A stretch of 64,000 bases of DNA, taken from Paenibacillus humicus NBRC 102415 (GTDB lineage: Bacteria; Bacillota; Bacilli; Paenibacillales; Paenibacillaceae). The translations under genes and the position numbers were made by a program. Of this stretch, positions 1-9,696 are shown piece by piece. The DNA is taken from positions 1 to 64,000 of the forward strand of contig NZ_BIMD01000028.1 of assembly GCF_004000905.1 (NCBI RefSeq), given 5' to 3'. Below the pieces are notes generated by a model. The model searched no databases, was not told the DNA's origin, and worked only from the letters and a program-made list of their open reading frames with translations. Position 1 is the stretch's first letter; every line of letters begins with the position of its first letter.

Positions 1-1977
1 CTGCGCCGAGCCGTCGAGCCGGCCGACTGCGCCGCCGAGCGCGGCGTCGTCCGCCTGCGCATTCAGGCTGATGCCGGTGACGCGCACCGGCTTCTCCGCC
101 GTGCCGAGCACGGCTTGTCCTTCAACGCGTCCCGCCGCGCCTCCGAAGATGTAGCCCGCCTTGCCGGCGGGCAGGTTCACGGACAGCCGGTCCACCCGGC
201 TGTCCGTCACCGTCAGCTCGCCGAAGCCGCGGCCGAGAAGCCCGCCCGCTGCGAAGCCGTCTCGTCCTCCGGCCGAAGCGGCGGTTTCCGCCTCGAAGAC
301 GATGCTCGAGGAATCCTTCGCAGCCGGATCGCCCGCCGAGGCCTGCTCGATCCGTCCCGAAGCGCTGCCGGCGATGCCGCCGGCCGAGCTGTCGGATGCG
401 ACGGCTTTGAGCAGGAGATAAGCGGCCGACGCCTGCTGGACCGTCCCCTCGGAGCGGCCGGCGATGCCGCCGAACTCGCCTTGCGCCGTGATGGATGCAG
501 GCGCCTCTGCCGTGCCGCCGGAGAAGACATGGCGAATGACCGTGCCTGCGGCTGCGCGGCCGGCAATGCCGCCCGCCTGCACGTCCGCCTGCTCCGCCTG
601 CGCCCTCGCGTCAAGCGAGCCCTTGAAGCCGGCCTGGCCCAGCAGGCCGCCGCCGAGCTCGCCGACGATGCCTCCGGCGCGCACCTTGCCGCCGCCGAGG
701 ACATGAATGTCGCCGCTCGACGAGAACGCGCGGGGCGAGGCTTCCACCAGCTGAAGTCCGCTGGCTGCGGAGCCGAACAGACCGCCCGCATAGACGTCGC
801 CGCCGCCCTCTGCCTCGACTGCCGCCGACTGCGCATACCCCTTGGACCACGAAAGCATCGGGCCGACATGGCCCGCGATGCCTCCGGCATGGACGGTTCC
901 GCCCGCATGGACGTTGACTGCTCCCGTCGCCGGCAGCGCCATCGTCACCTCAGGCAGCGCCCCGTCGATCAAGCCCGTCAGACCTCCGGCGTATACCTCC
1001 GCCGCATCCGGAGCCGTCACCGTGACGGAGCCGCTGGCCGCCGTCTGGGCGGAGAACAGGACAGGAGCGCCGAAGCCGCCGGAGAAGCCGCCGGCATGAA
1101 CGATGCTGCCCGCCGTAACCTGGACGGGAGCGGTATTCGCGATGACCGTATTCTGGTCGTTCATCGTCAGAATTCCGGCCGTATAGCCGGCAAGGCCGCC
1201 TGCATAGATGACTCCGCCACCGCCGGCCGTGACCGGTCCTTCGTTATGCGCCGTCTTCATCTGCAGGCTGCCGGACGATACGTATCCGATCAGCCCGCCA
1301 GCGTAGGCCGAGCCTTCGGTCGCGACCGCGGCATCGTTGGACACATTCGCCACCTGGCCCTCGGCCGAGCCGACGATGCCGCCCGCATATGCGGTGCCCG
1401 CGAGGCTTTTGGCCCCGATGCCGATTTCGTTCTCGATGTCGTAGACGATGCTGTAGCCCGCCATCCTGCCGACCGCCGCGCCGGCATACACGTTGCCGGA
1501 CACGGTGGAGAGGCCGATGTAGCCGTCCGCCTCGAAGCGGAAGCCGCCGACCGTGCCTCCCTCCATGTTGCCGACCAGCCCCTGGTAAGGGATGGAGGAT
1601 GGGACGCGCATGCCGGAGATGCCGAACTTCGCTCCATCCTTGGCGATGAGCGTGCCTTTGAACGGGTGGCTCTCGGTGCCGATCGGCACCCAATCGTATG
1701 CGGACAGATCCAGGCTGTGGTCCACTTCCAGAATTTTGCCCTTGAGGCCGTCGACGCCGTCATCCTCGTTGACGAGCTTGGCGATTCCCGCCAGCTTGGC
1801 CGGCGTGTCGATCTTGAATGTGGTATACGTCGAATCGAACCAGCTCGTATCCGCCGAGCCCGACCAGGTCTGGGCGCCGGCCCTGACCATCATGGCCGTG
1901 CCGCCAAGCGCGCCCGCGAGCAAAACCGCTCCGAGCGCGGCCGCTTTCCAGGCCGGTTTTCTTTTTGCTGCCTTCAT
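1..1977 (-). CDS. secreted GLUG-repeat protein, partial (3' end outside window)
   Basis: Open reading frame of 659 codons that starts at ATG 1977 and runs off the left edge of the window. The start has a strong ribosome binding site (GGCGGGGGGCAGGAC just upstream). The N-terminus is a signal peptide: basic MKAAKRK, a hydrophobic core, then a likely cleavage around VRAGA. After about residue 150 the protein holds at least 15 copies of a short Gly-rich motif of the form (Y/H)AGG(I/L)xG, for example YAGGIVGSAEG, YAGGLIGY, HAGGIAGHVG and RAGGIVGELG, spaced 25-45 residues apart. This is the pattern of GLUG-type repeats, which are predicted to form a beta-solenoid in cell-surface proteins. It lies 89 bp downstream of the SLH protein gene and is probably in the same operon, so a surface adhesin or stalk role is inferred. 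No catalytic motif seen. Confidence 0.8.
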   Translation of the reverse strand, partial: MKAAKRKPAWKAAALGAVLLAGALGGTAMMVRAGAQTWSGSADTSWFDSTYTTFKIDTPAKLAGIAKLVNEDDGVDGLKGKILEVDHSLDLSAYDWVPIGTESHPFKGTLIAKDGAKFGISGMRVPSSIPYQGLVGNMEGGTVGGFRFEADGYIGLSTVSGNVYAGAAVGRMAGYSIVYDIENEIGIGAKSLAGTAYAGGIVGSAEGQVANVSNDAAVATEGSAYAGGLIGYVSSGSLQMKTAHNEGPVTAGGGGVIYAGGLAGYTAGILTMNDQNTVIANTAPVQVTAGSIVHAGGFSGGFGAPVLFSAQTAASGSVTVTAPDAAEVYAGGLTGLIDGALPEVTMALPATGAVNVHAGGTVHAGGIAGHVGPMLSWSKGYAQSAAVEAEGGGDVYAGGLFGSAASGLQLVEASPRAFSSSGDIHVLGGGKVRAGGIVGELGGGLLGQAGFKGSLDARAQAEQADVQAGGIAGRAAAGTVIRHVFSGGTAEAPASITAQGEFGGIAGRSEGTVQQASAAYLLLKAVASDSSAGGIAGSASGRIEQASAGDPAAKDSSSIVFEAETAASAGGRDGFAAGGLLGRGFGELTVTDSRVDRLSVNLPAGKAGYIFGGAAGRVEGQAVLGTAEKPVRVTGISLNAQADDAALGGAVGRLDGSAQ

Positions 1978-2016
1978 GTCCTGCCCCCCGCCTATTTTCC
2001 CGTCCTTAGCAGACAA

Positions 2017-2045
2017 CCCGCATCACGCTTGGAGCATGATGCGGG
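2017..2045 (-). terminator. stem-loop between the SLH gene and the GLUG-repeat gene
   Basis: Perfect 9-bp stem (CCCGCATCA / TGATGCGGG) with an 11-nt loop just after the SLH gene stop. The T-run that should follow is weak (TTGTCTGC), so it may be a partial terminator or an mRNA-stability hairpin inside the operon. Confidence 0.35.
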
Positions 2046-2066
2046 CCTGCCGTCTGCTGCGGCCGA

Positions 2067-5000
2067 TTATGATTTCATCCAGTCGTTCACCCGGACCGCG
2101 ATCGCAGCCGCCTGGCTGCGCGTGAGCGGCTCGTTCGGGGAAATGCTGCCGTCGATGCCTTGAATGAGTCCTGCCTGCACGGCTGCCGCCAGCGGTGCCC
2201 GAGCCCAAGCGGGAATCGCTTTGGCATCACCGAAGGCGCCCAGCACGCGGGCGGTTTCTTCCTCGCCCAGCTCCTTGCCCGGCCGGGCAATCGCCATCAG
2301 CCTGCCGGCCATGACCATCGCCTCCAGGCGGGTCAGAGCCGCGCCCGGATCGTACCGGTCCGGACTCTTGCCGCTGGTGAGGCCGAGGCCGGTCGCGACG
2401 GCGACCGTCCGTGCGTACCAGCTGTCCGCCGGCACGTCTCCGAAGCGGGCCGTTGCCGCGGGCTCGGTCATGTAACCGGCCGAACGGAGCAGGATCGTCG
2501 GATATTCCGCCCGCGTCACCTTGGCGTTCGGAGCGAACTTAGCCGCCGACTGGCCGAAGACGAGCATTCTCGCCGAGGCCTGCCGGATCGTGTCCGCCGC
2601 CCAGAACAGCGGCGCTACATCCTGGAACGTCTTGCTGTTGCTTGCATAATAGAGGCTGCCGGAGCCGGTCAGCACGACCTCTGCGGCCGATCCGCCCGCA
2701 GCCGGCTTCCATGGCAGCGGCGTCCAGCTGCCGTCTGCCGCCCTCAGCAGCACTGCCGTCACATCCTTCGTCGTGACGCCCTCGGGCAGCGGCAGAACCG
2801 CGGCCGGAGCCGGCTTCCAGCCGGATGACGGAAGGCCCAGCTGCAGCTTGGTGCCTGCGCCGCCGCCCAGCAGCCTGAAGCCTTGGGCGAGCGCCGCCGC
2901 ATCCAGCGCGGCACGATCGGCGTTGTCGTTCAAGCCGAACGACAACGTAAGATCGTCCTTGCCGCCGCGCAGCTGCGAGGCGCCGAGCGACAGGCTGGCC
3001 ATCGGCAGCTCGATCCGCAGCGTCTTGCCTGCCGCGGCGAGCTTGTCGGCGAGCGCGCGGGCGACCGTGATCCGGTAGCCCTCCGCCGCCGCTTCCGCCG
3101 AGCGGAGAACAACGTCGGCCGAGCCGTCCGCGCTCGAGGCATCAAGCCGGATGACGACCGTTTTGCCCTCCCATGCCGCCTCGACGGGACTGCCGTTCAA
3201 GCTGGCCTGCGCCTTGTCTCCCGCAGCCGGCGCTCCGCCGCCTCCGAAGCCGAAGCCGCCCGGCATGCTGTTCCAAATATTCGCAGGCAGCACCGAAGCG
3301 GCCATCGCCAGCTTCCCGGCGGAGGTACGCTTCGCCACGACGACGTTATCGCCGTGCTTCGCCCCGATGACGCCGTCCGAAGGGACGACGCTCCAGCCGG
3401 AAAGATCCTCCTTGAAGGCAGGCAGCTTGGCGCCCGCCCCATAGACGCGGTATGCCAGCTGCTGGCCGGTCATGTCTCCGGCATCGGAGACGACGATGCG
3501 CGTCTTATCCGACGAGCCGAGCACGCTTTCGGTCGAAGCATGGATCGAGCCGAGCGAGGTCGGCGCCGGCAGCGCCACCTCCGCGACGGCCATCGCCTGC
3601 AGCGTCATGGCGTCCGAAACCCGGTACTCCGCCGTAATCAGGCTCGCTCCGGCACCAGTAGCCGTCAGCGTGCCGTCCTCGGCCAGCAGCGCCGCTTCGC
3701 CGTCCGCCGTCAGGCTCAGCCGCTCCAGCTCTTCCTTGCCGAGCGCGACTTCCTTGAAGCGCGGCTTGCCGCTGCCGTCCTTGCCGTCCGCCACCTTCAG
3801 CACCGCCTGGAGCTTCACGCTCTCGCCAGGCTGCAGCTTCGGAATCGGCTTCAGCAGGATCGCGCTCGGCGCCCGGAAGCCGTCGTTCGTGACGTTCACG
3901 ACCGCCGAGTTCCCGTTGCCGGCCGCGTCGCGGGCCACGAACTTCAGCTCGGCTGCGGCGCCTGCGCCTTCAGGCAGCAGCACCTCGCCGCTGAATCGCC
4001 CGTCCTCCCCGACCTTGACCGGCTGTCCGGCGACCGTGAGGACGTCGCCGACGGTCGTCGTTCCGGAGACGCGGATGCGGCCCGATTTGGTTCGGGCTCC
4101 GGTCGCCGGCTCGTCGATGTACAGCACCGGCGCGATCGTGTCGACCGTCAGGTACAGCATCGTGACCGAGACGTCTCCGGTCGCCTTGTTGCGGGCTCTC
4201 AGCTCCACCGCGAACTTGCCGTCCGTCGCGAAGCGGTCCAGCTTCAGCGTGCCGCGGCTACCGCCGCCCTCGGTGCGCATGTCCGCCTTGCCGAGCAGCT
4301 CCTCCCCGACATAGGCCTCCACTTCGACGTTGGGCTGGGTGGAGAGGAGCGTCAGATTCTGCTCCGTGCGGCTCGTGAGCATTTCCCAGAACTTCTTGCC
4401 GTCCGGCTTGGCCGGTCCGCCGCCGAGCGTGAGCTGCGGCTTCTGCGCGACAGGCAGCAGCGTCGCAGCCGAGTCGGCGCGGTCCGCATAATGCGGATTG
4501 CGGTTCTTGTCATCCGCCGCAGTCGGCACGGCGGAGGCGCTCACGCCGATCGTGTAGACCTTGCCCGTCTCCAGTCCGGCATGGCTCGCTTCGCCGGCCG
4601 GAACCGCCGTGCCATCGAGACTGGAGGTGTTGATCGTGTCCGAGGTCGAGACGGCGGCCCAGCCCCCGATCGGAATGCCCTCGTAACGTCCGGAAGAGGC
4701 GTTCCAATACGGCTTCAGCTCCTCCTCCGTCATCAGCACGGTGCCGAACGGCTCGTAGCTCTTCATCGCCTTGTCCTGCTCCTGCAGCGCCTCGATGACG
4801 TAGCTGCGTTCATAGGCCTGCTGGCCGGATTTGACCGCGCCGGGCTTGAACGACAGATGGAAGTAGCCGTTGCCGGCCGGCTTCACGCTCACGCCCTCGA
4901 CCTTGGCCGGAGCCATCGGGTCCTGGAGCTCGAAGCGCTGCGCCGACGTTTTCGTGCCGAAGGCGTTCTCCGAATGGAGTTCCGCCCGCACATAATAGCT

Positions 5001-8000
5001 GCCCTGGCGCAAGAGGCCGCGGATATCCTCCGTGCCTCCCGCCAGCGGGATGCGGGTGACGTCGATCGCCGCGCTGCCCGCCGCGGCCGGCAGATCCTTG
5101 GCGATCAGCAGTCCGGCGTCGCCGGTCTGCTGGACGAGCTCGCCGGTCGACAGCTTCTCCATCTTGCCCGTCACCGCGTCGCTGGCCAGATAGAGGCTGA
5201 CCGTATCGCCCGGCTTCGCATTGTCGACCTTCCAGGTCGCGCTGAACTTGTTGGCATCCGCCGGATTCGGCGTCAGGCCGACCTCGCTCAGCTGCGGCGC
5301 CGTCGGCACGTTCAGCAGCTTCGTCTCGACCGGCGCCTGCGCCGTCAGCGTCCATTTGCCGCCTGCGGCGGCTTTGTCCGCCGGCACGATGACGTATGCC
5401 TTGCGCATGTCCACGCCCGTCGGCGACTGCTTCGCCGGCACGGTCTGCGTGAACGCGTTCGCCGTCTTGTCCGTGTTCGTATTGTCGAATTTCACCGGAT
5501 ACAGCTTGCCGCTGCCGTCCTTGAGCGTAAATGCCGGCATGTCCTTGCTGTCGTATTCCATCTCGATGATGGCGTTGCCGCTGACTCCGCTCATCGGAAT
5601 CTCATGCACGCGGCCGCCATTTTTGACCGTGATGCCGCCGACGCCGAGCGTCATGTCGCCGTTGTCGACGATTTTGGCGCCGTTCCCGATCTCGCGGTAT
5701 TCGATCGCCTGCGATTCCTGCTCGGATGCGATGCGGGAGTCGGCCACCTTTTCTACGCCCGTGCCGATGACGAGCAGGCGCGGTCCGCGCTCCGGATCCT
5801 GGATGACCAGATGGGCCAGTCCCTCCGGCAGCTGATCGCTAGACGTGCCGAATTCCACTCCGCCTCCCCAGTAATACGTGATGCCGAGGGAGATGAACAG
5901 GATGCCGACGCTGCCCCACAGCTTGTCGTTGTTGACGCCGAGGAAGACGCTCGAGAGCGGCATGCCGCCGACGACCGGCACCGAGCCCGGAATCTGCACC
6001 TTGGAGCCGATGTAGCCTTCGAAGTCGGTGCGGTTCTTCTCCAGGTTCTGGCCGACGAAGATGCCGGCCTTGCCGACGATGATGTCCCAGCCGCCGATGT
6101 CGATTTCGGCCTGCACCCGGACGAACCACGGCGTCACCCACTGGGCTTCCAGCAGCGCCTGCGTCAGCATCGGGATGCGGTCGTCCTCCTCCGCATTGGC
6201 ATCGGGCGAGTATTTCATCCGCCCCTCGATCTTGATGCCGGTCCGCTTGAGCGTCATGTCGATGTCGCCGAAGAAGTAGGCCGGCGCCATGCCGAAGCGG
6301 ATGCCGACGCCCGCCTCGATCGTCAGCGGGAACGGATCCTCCTTGGTGCCGCCGGCGATCGTATCCGCCAGCTCCCGCACCGCGCCGCGCACGGCGGTCA
6401 GGTAGGTGGCGCCGGTGATGAGCACGCCCGGGCTCTTCAACTGCGTGCCGAAGGCGATTACATCCGGCAGGATGCGCCCGTCGTCGACCTGCTTGAGCGA
6501 GAATTCGATCGAGACCTCGGCCATGTTTTTCAGCTGCGCCTCGAACTCGAGTCCGTACTGGTTGTTGATCCCCTCTACCTTCTGCACGTAGTGGGTGACG
6601 CTGATGCTGCCGCTCGGCTTTTTCGGACCTTCGCTGTCCGCCTTCTTGTCCTCCTTCGGCCCGAACAGGCCGAGGCTTTCATTGAGGTCGAAGCCGAGCT
6701 TGGCGTCGATGCCGACAAACCCTTTGCTGTTGTAGATGACGTTGTTGATCTCCGCGTTCACGACCTTCAGCGACACGGAGCCGCCGAACGAGATGCCGCC
6801 CTCGCGGAGAATGAAGTCGTTCAGCGACAGGCCGAAGCCGTCGATGGAGAAGCTCGGCGCGCTGAACAGCGAGTGCTTGTTGAAATACACATTCTCCAGC
6901 ATGATCTGCCGGAGCGGATTGAGCCGGTCGCCGACGCCGCCGACCGCCCACTTGAGGCTTCCATTCTGGCTGTCGTCCTCCGGGTTGGTCGCCGACTGCT
7001 TGTTGGCGTCCTTGCTCTCCTCTTCCTCGTCTTCGTCCTCGCCGCTGCCGGCGCGCGGGATGCCGTAGCCGTCCCCGCCGAGCGTCTTGTCGAAGCCGTT
7101 GAAGAAGTCGAGCGTCCATTCGCCCTTGTGGAAAATGAAGCCGCTGCTGGCCACGCTCAGCGTGCCGTCGCCCTTGACGAACATCGTATCGAGCAGCGGC
7201 AGCCCCTCCGGCTGCTTCATGCCGAAGATGTCGAGCTTGCCGCGCACGATGACGAGGTCCTTGCCGCTGTACGCGACCGAATCGTTGATGATGGCAGGCT
7301 CGGTCTTCGTATCGACGATGATCTGCTGATCGTCCCCGGTGCCGACCTGCTTCACCATGCCGCGCACGACGACGAGCGCCTCGCGGTCGATGTCCGCTTC
7401 CTCCGCCTCCTCCTCGAACGCCTCCAGATCCTCCTCGCTCTCGAAGATGCGGTAGTTGTAGAGCGGCGTCTCCGCCAGTGCCGATTCGTCGGCGAACCCG
7501 CTCAGATCGAATTCGGGATCGACCGCCTTGCTGGCGGCTCCGATGAGCGCGCGCGTCTTTTTGTAGCTCGTCGCCGCGGCGTACAGGAAGCTGCCTTCCT
7601 TGAACGGATTGCCGGGGAACAGGCTGTTCAGCTGCTCGAGCCGCTCCGCGCCGACCGTCGCGCCGTTGTCGAGGCCGCTCAGATCGACGACTTCCTTGTA
7701 CAGCGCCAGGATGCCGGCCTCGCGGATGCGGGATTCGTCGTTGTCGGTGACGAGGATCGTCTCGCCGGCCGTAATGTCGTACATCGACGCGATCTCCGGA
7801 TCGTCTCCGGCGGCCGCCTTGTAATCGATCGCGATTTCGTATTCGCCGAGCGGCAGCTCCGGTCCGAGTCCCTCCTCAAGCACCTTGCCCGTCTCGTCGA
7901 CCTTGTCGCCGCCCCGGTAGGTGATGCGCATGTCTCCCGTGAGGCCGTCGTCGGTCGGCTGCAGCAGCACCGAATCCTTCACCGGCACCCGGTAGCGGTC

Positions 8001-9665
8001 GCCGGTCGCCTTTTCGATCAGATACAGGTCGAAGTTCGGCTCCGTCCCTTCGCCGCCCGTCGTGTACGCTTCGATATTCGAAAGGTTGACCGTCATGTAC
8101 TTGACGTCCGTGCTGTAAAGCTCCTTCGGCGAGACGCCGTATACATACGTCGGCGTCGCCTCGCCTACCGGCGGCAGCAGAATGAAGTTGGACTTGACGG
8201 ACTCGTACTGGGCCTGGATGCCCTCGTCCTTTACGCCCTCCAGCTTGCTGCGCGTCTCCGGGCTGCGCGCCGTCAGCATGTACTGGCGCGTCGTCGGCCA
8301 CGGCTTTCCTTTGGCCATGACCTTGAAGGAAGCCGTCACTGTGTCGCCCGGCTTGTACTTCGGCTGGATGCCCTGACGGGCTTCCTCCGGCGTCGCCTCC
8401 TTGCGGTACTCCACCTTCTTGCTGCTCACATTGTCCACGAGCGGCTTGCCGGAGGCGTCCCGCCTGATGTTGCCGCGCTCGTCGAGCTGCACGAAGCTGA
8501 GCCCGCTCTGGAGCGTCATCTCGAGCTCGATGCGGGAATGCTCCATGCCGAACGCCGGCAGGTTCTCGATTTCGGCCGTAATGTCGAAGATGCCCTCGTC
8601 CCGGTAAGCGCTGCCGTCGGCCAGCGTCGCGAGCTGCTGCACCGGATCGACGTAGCGGACCGAGAACACCTTGTCCGGAGCGACGATCTCGCCGAGGCCG
8701 TATACCGTCTCGAAGCTCTGCATGCGTCCCGGCTCGATCGCGTCCGGATTCCAGTAGAACGCCACGGCGGAGTCGGCGCTGCCGTAGTCGTTCGTATCGC
8801 GCGTGAAATCCAGGTTCGGATGGACCGTATAGTCCCATTTCGTATTCGCAAGGCCGTTCCAGTGGCCGACGACCATCTCGTCGACGATGTTGATGTTCTG
8901 CTCGGCCACATTGTTGAAGCCGTAGGCGACGACGTTCGTCGCCTGCGGATTTTCCAGGTCGAGCTTGTCGCGCATGACCCAGTAGGCCGGAAGCTTGTAG
9001 AGCGGGCGGTCCTCCTCGGGAATGCCCAGCTTCTCCGGCTCATGGGTGAGCCTGCGCTCCACCGACAGCGGCGCCTTGTACGCCGTGCCGACCTGGAACG
9101 CCGGGCCGTCGTTGCCGCCGACCATCGTATCGAGCAGGATGCGGCTGCCGACCTCGACCTTGACTCCGCTGCCGTTGACGACCTCGTAGCGGATGTTGAC
9201 GTTGCCCGAGTTCGCCTTGTCCTTGCTGTCCGTATACAGCAGCAGGATCTGCTTGATCTGCACGCCCTTGAGCGTCCAGGTCATCTCCAGCTGCTTCGTG
9301 CCGTTCGGCTTCTCGAGAAGCACCGGCTCCGTCGTGCGCGACTCTTCGCGCCCGAACTTGTACTTGTTGCCGAAAATATAGTCCGTGCCGTCGATGCGGA
9401 ACGTCGTGAACGACGTCTCCGGATCGTCCCCGCGGAAGATCAGGCTCACGTTCTGATCCTGCTTGCGGATCGGCTGGCCTTCGACCGTCCGGATGCCGTA
9501 TCGTCCCGTCTCGTTGTCGACGGTCACCTTGATAAATTCATTCTGAATCGTCGTCGTGCGGCTCTTGCCCAGCTCGGCGGCCACTGCGTGGCCGCTCTCG
9601 AACAGGGCAGGAAACACCAGCACGAATGCCAGCAGCGACGAGATCGCGCGTTTGAGCAGCCTCAC
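2067..9665 (-). CDS. giant S-layer-homology (SLH) domain surface protein, 2532 aa
   Basis: Start chosen at GTG 9665, because GGGGG sits 7 nt upstream and the protein then begins MRLLKRAISSLLAFVLVF, a clean signal peptide ending near SGHAVAA; in-frame starts further upstream overlap the preceding gene and lack a ribosome binding site. The middle is a long chain of beta-rich, Ig/FN3-like segments, including a glucodextranase-B-like stretch with RDAAGNG, and an acidic linker (DEDEEEESKD) near residue 880. Three SLH repeats close the protein from about residue 2346 to the end, with the expected KVTRAE, ALTRLE and PLTRSQ signatures; these bind pyruvylated secondary wall polymer. The product should therefore be held on the cell wall. 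It lies 31 bp downstream of the 1752-aa secreted protein gene. No enzyme domain recognised. Confidence 0.85.
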   Translation of the reverse strand: MRLLKRAISSLLAFVLVFPALFESGHAVAAELGKSRTTTIQNEFIKVTVDNETGRYGIRTVEGQPIRKQDQNVSLIFRGDDPETSFTTFRIDGTDYIFGNKYKFGREESRTTEPVLLEKPNGTKQLEMTWTLKGVQIKQILLLYTDSKDKANSGNVNIRYEVVNGSGVKVEVGSRILLDTMVGGNDGPAFQVGTAYKAPLSVERRLTHEPEKLGIPEEDRPLYKLPAYWVMRDKLDLENPQATNVVAYGFNNVAEQNINIVDEMVVGHWNGLANTKWDYTVHPNLDFTRDTNDYGSADSAVAFYWNPDAIEPGRMQSFETVYGLGEIVAPDKVFSVRYVDPVQQLATLADGSAYRDEGIFDITAEIENLPAFGMEHSRIELEMTLQSGLSFVQLDERGNIRRDASGKPLVDNVSSKKVEYRKEATPEEARQGIQPKYKPGDTVTASFKVMAKGKPWPTTRQYMLTARSPETRSKLEGVKDEGIQAQYESVKSNFILLPPVGEATPTYVYGVSPKELYSTDVKYMTVNLSNIEAYTTGGEGTEPNFDLYLIEKATGDRYRVPVKDSVLLQPTDDGLTGDMRITYRGGDKVDETGKVLEEGLGPELPLGEYEIAIDYKAAAGDDPEIASMYDITAGETILVTDNDESRIREAGILALYKEVVDLSGLDNGATVGAERLEQLNSLFPGNPFKEGSFLYAAATSYKKTRALIGAASKAVDPEFDLSGFADESALAETPLYNYRIFESEEDLEAFEEEAEEADIDREALVVVRGMVKQVGTGDDQQIIVDTKTEPAIINDSVAYSGKDLVIVRGKLDIFGMKQPEGLPLLDTMFVKGDGTLSVASSGFIFHKGEWTLDFFNGFDKTLGGDGYGIPRAGSGEDEDEEEESKDANKQSATNPEDDSQNGSLKWAVGGVGDRLNPLRQIMLENVYFNKHSLFSAPSFSIDGFGLSLNDFILREGGISFGGSVSLKVVNAEINNVIYNSKGFVGIDAKLGFDLNESLGLFGPKEDKKADSEGPKKPSGSISVTHYVQKVEGINNQYGLEFEAQLKNMAEVSIEFSLKQVDDGRILPDVIAFGTQLKSPGVLITGATYLTAVRGAVRELADTIAGGTKEDPFPLTIEAGVGIRFGMAPAYFFGDIDMTLKRTGIKIEGRMKYSPDANAEEDDRIPMLTQALLEAQWVTPWFVRVQAEIDIGGWDIIVGKAGIFVGQNLEKNRTDFEGYIGSKVQIPGSVPVVGGMPLSSVFLGVNNDKLWGSVGILFISLGITYYWGGGVEFGTSSDQLPEGLAHLVIQDPERGPRLLVIGTGVEKVADSRIASEQESQAIEYREIGNGAKIVDNGDMTLGVGGITVKNGGRVHEIPMSGVSGNAIIEMEYDSKDMPAFTLKDGSGKLYPVKFDNTNTDKTANAFTQTVPAKQSPTGVDMRKAYVIVPADKAAAGGKWTLTAQAPVETKLLNVPTAPQLSEVGLTPNPADANKFSATWKVDNAKPGDTVSLYLASDAVTGKMEKLSTGELVQQTGDAGLLIAKDLPAAAGSAAIDVTRIPLAGGTEDIRGLLRQGSYYVRAELHSENAFGTKTSAQRFELQDPMAPAKVEGVSVKPAGNGYFHLSFKPGAVKSGQQAYERSYVIEALQEQDKAMKSYEPFGTVLMTEEELKPYWNASSGRYEGIPIGGWAAVSTSDTINTSSLDGTAVPAGEASHAGLETGKVYTIGVSASAVPTAADDKNRNPHYADRADSAATLLPVAQKPQLTLGGGPAKPDGKKFWEMLTSRTEQNLTLLSTQPNVEVEAYVGEELLGKADMRTEGGGSRGTLKLDRFATDGKFAVELRARNKATGDVSVTMLYLTVDTIAPVLYIDEPATGARTKSGRIRVSGTTTVGDVLTVAGQPVKVGEDGRFSGEVLLPEGAGAAAELKFVARDAAGNGNSAVVNVTNDGFRAPSAILLKPIPKLQPGESVKLQAVLKVADGKDGSGKPRFKEVALGKEELERLSLTADGEAALLAEDGTLTATGAGASLITAEYRVSDAMTLQAMAVAEVALPAPTSLGSIHASTESVLGSSDKTRIVVSDAGDMTGQQLAYRVYGAGAKLPAFKEDLSGWSVVPSDGVIGAKHGDNVVVAKRTSAGKLAMAASVLPANIWNSMPGGFGFGGGGAPAAGDKAQASLNGSPVEAAWEGKTVVIRLDASSADGSADVVLRSAEAAAEGYRITVARALADKLAAAGKTLRIELPMASLSLGASQLRGGKDDLTLSFGLNDNADRAALDAAALAQGFRLLGGGAGTKLQLGLPSSGWKPAPAAVLPLPEGVTTKDVTAVLLRAADGSWTPLPWKPAAGGSAAEVVLTGSGSLYYASNSKTFQDVAPLFWAADTIRQASARMLVFGQSAAKFAPNAKVTRAEYPTILLRSAGYMTEPAATARFGDVPADSWYARTVAVATGLGLTSGKSPDRYDPGAALTRLEAMVMAGRLMAIARPGKELGEEETARVLGAFGDAKAIPAWARAPLAAAVQAGLIQGIDGSISPNEPLTRSQAAAIAVRVNDWMKS

Positions 9666-9696
9666 CAAGCATCCCCCAGTTCCTTCGTTCATGACT

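Noticed and set aside
115-2163. A 682-codon plus-strand open frame at the left edge
   Set aside because: Same cause: antisense to the GLUG-repeat gene, whose repeats and signal peptide are clear.
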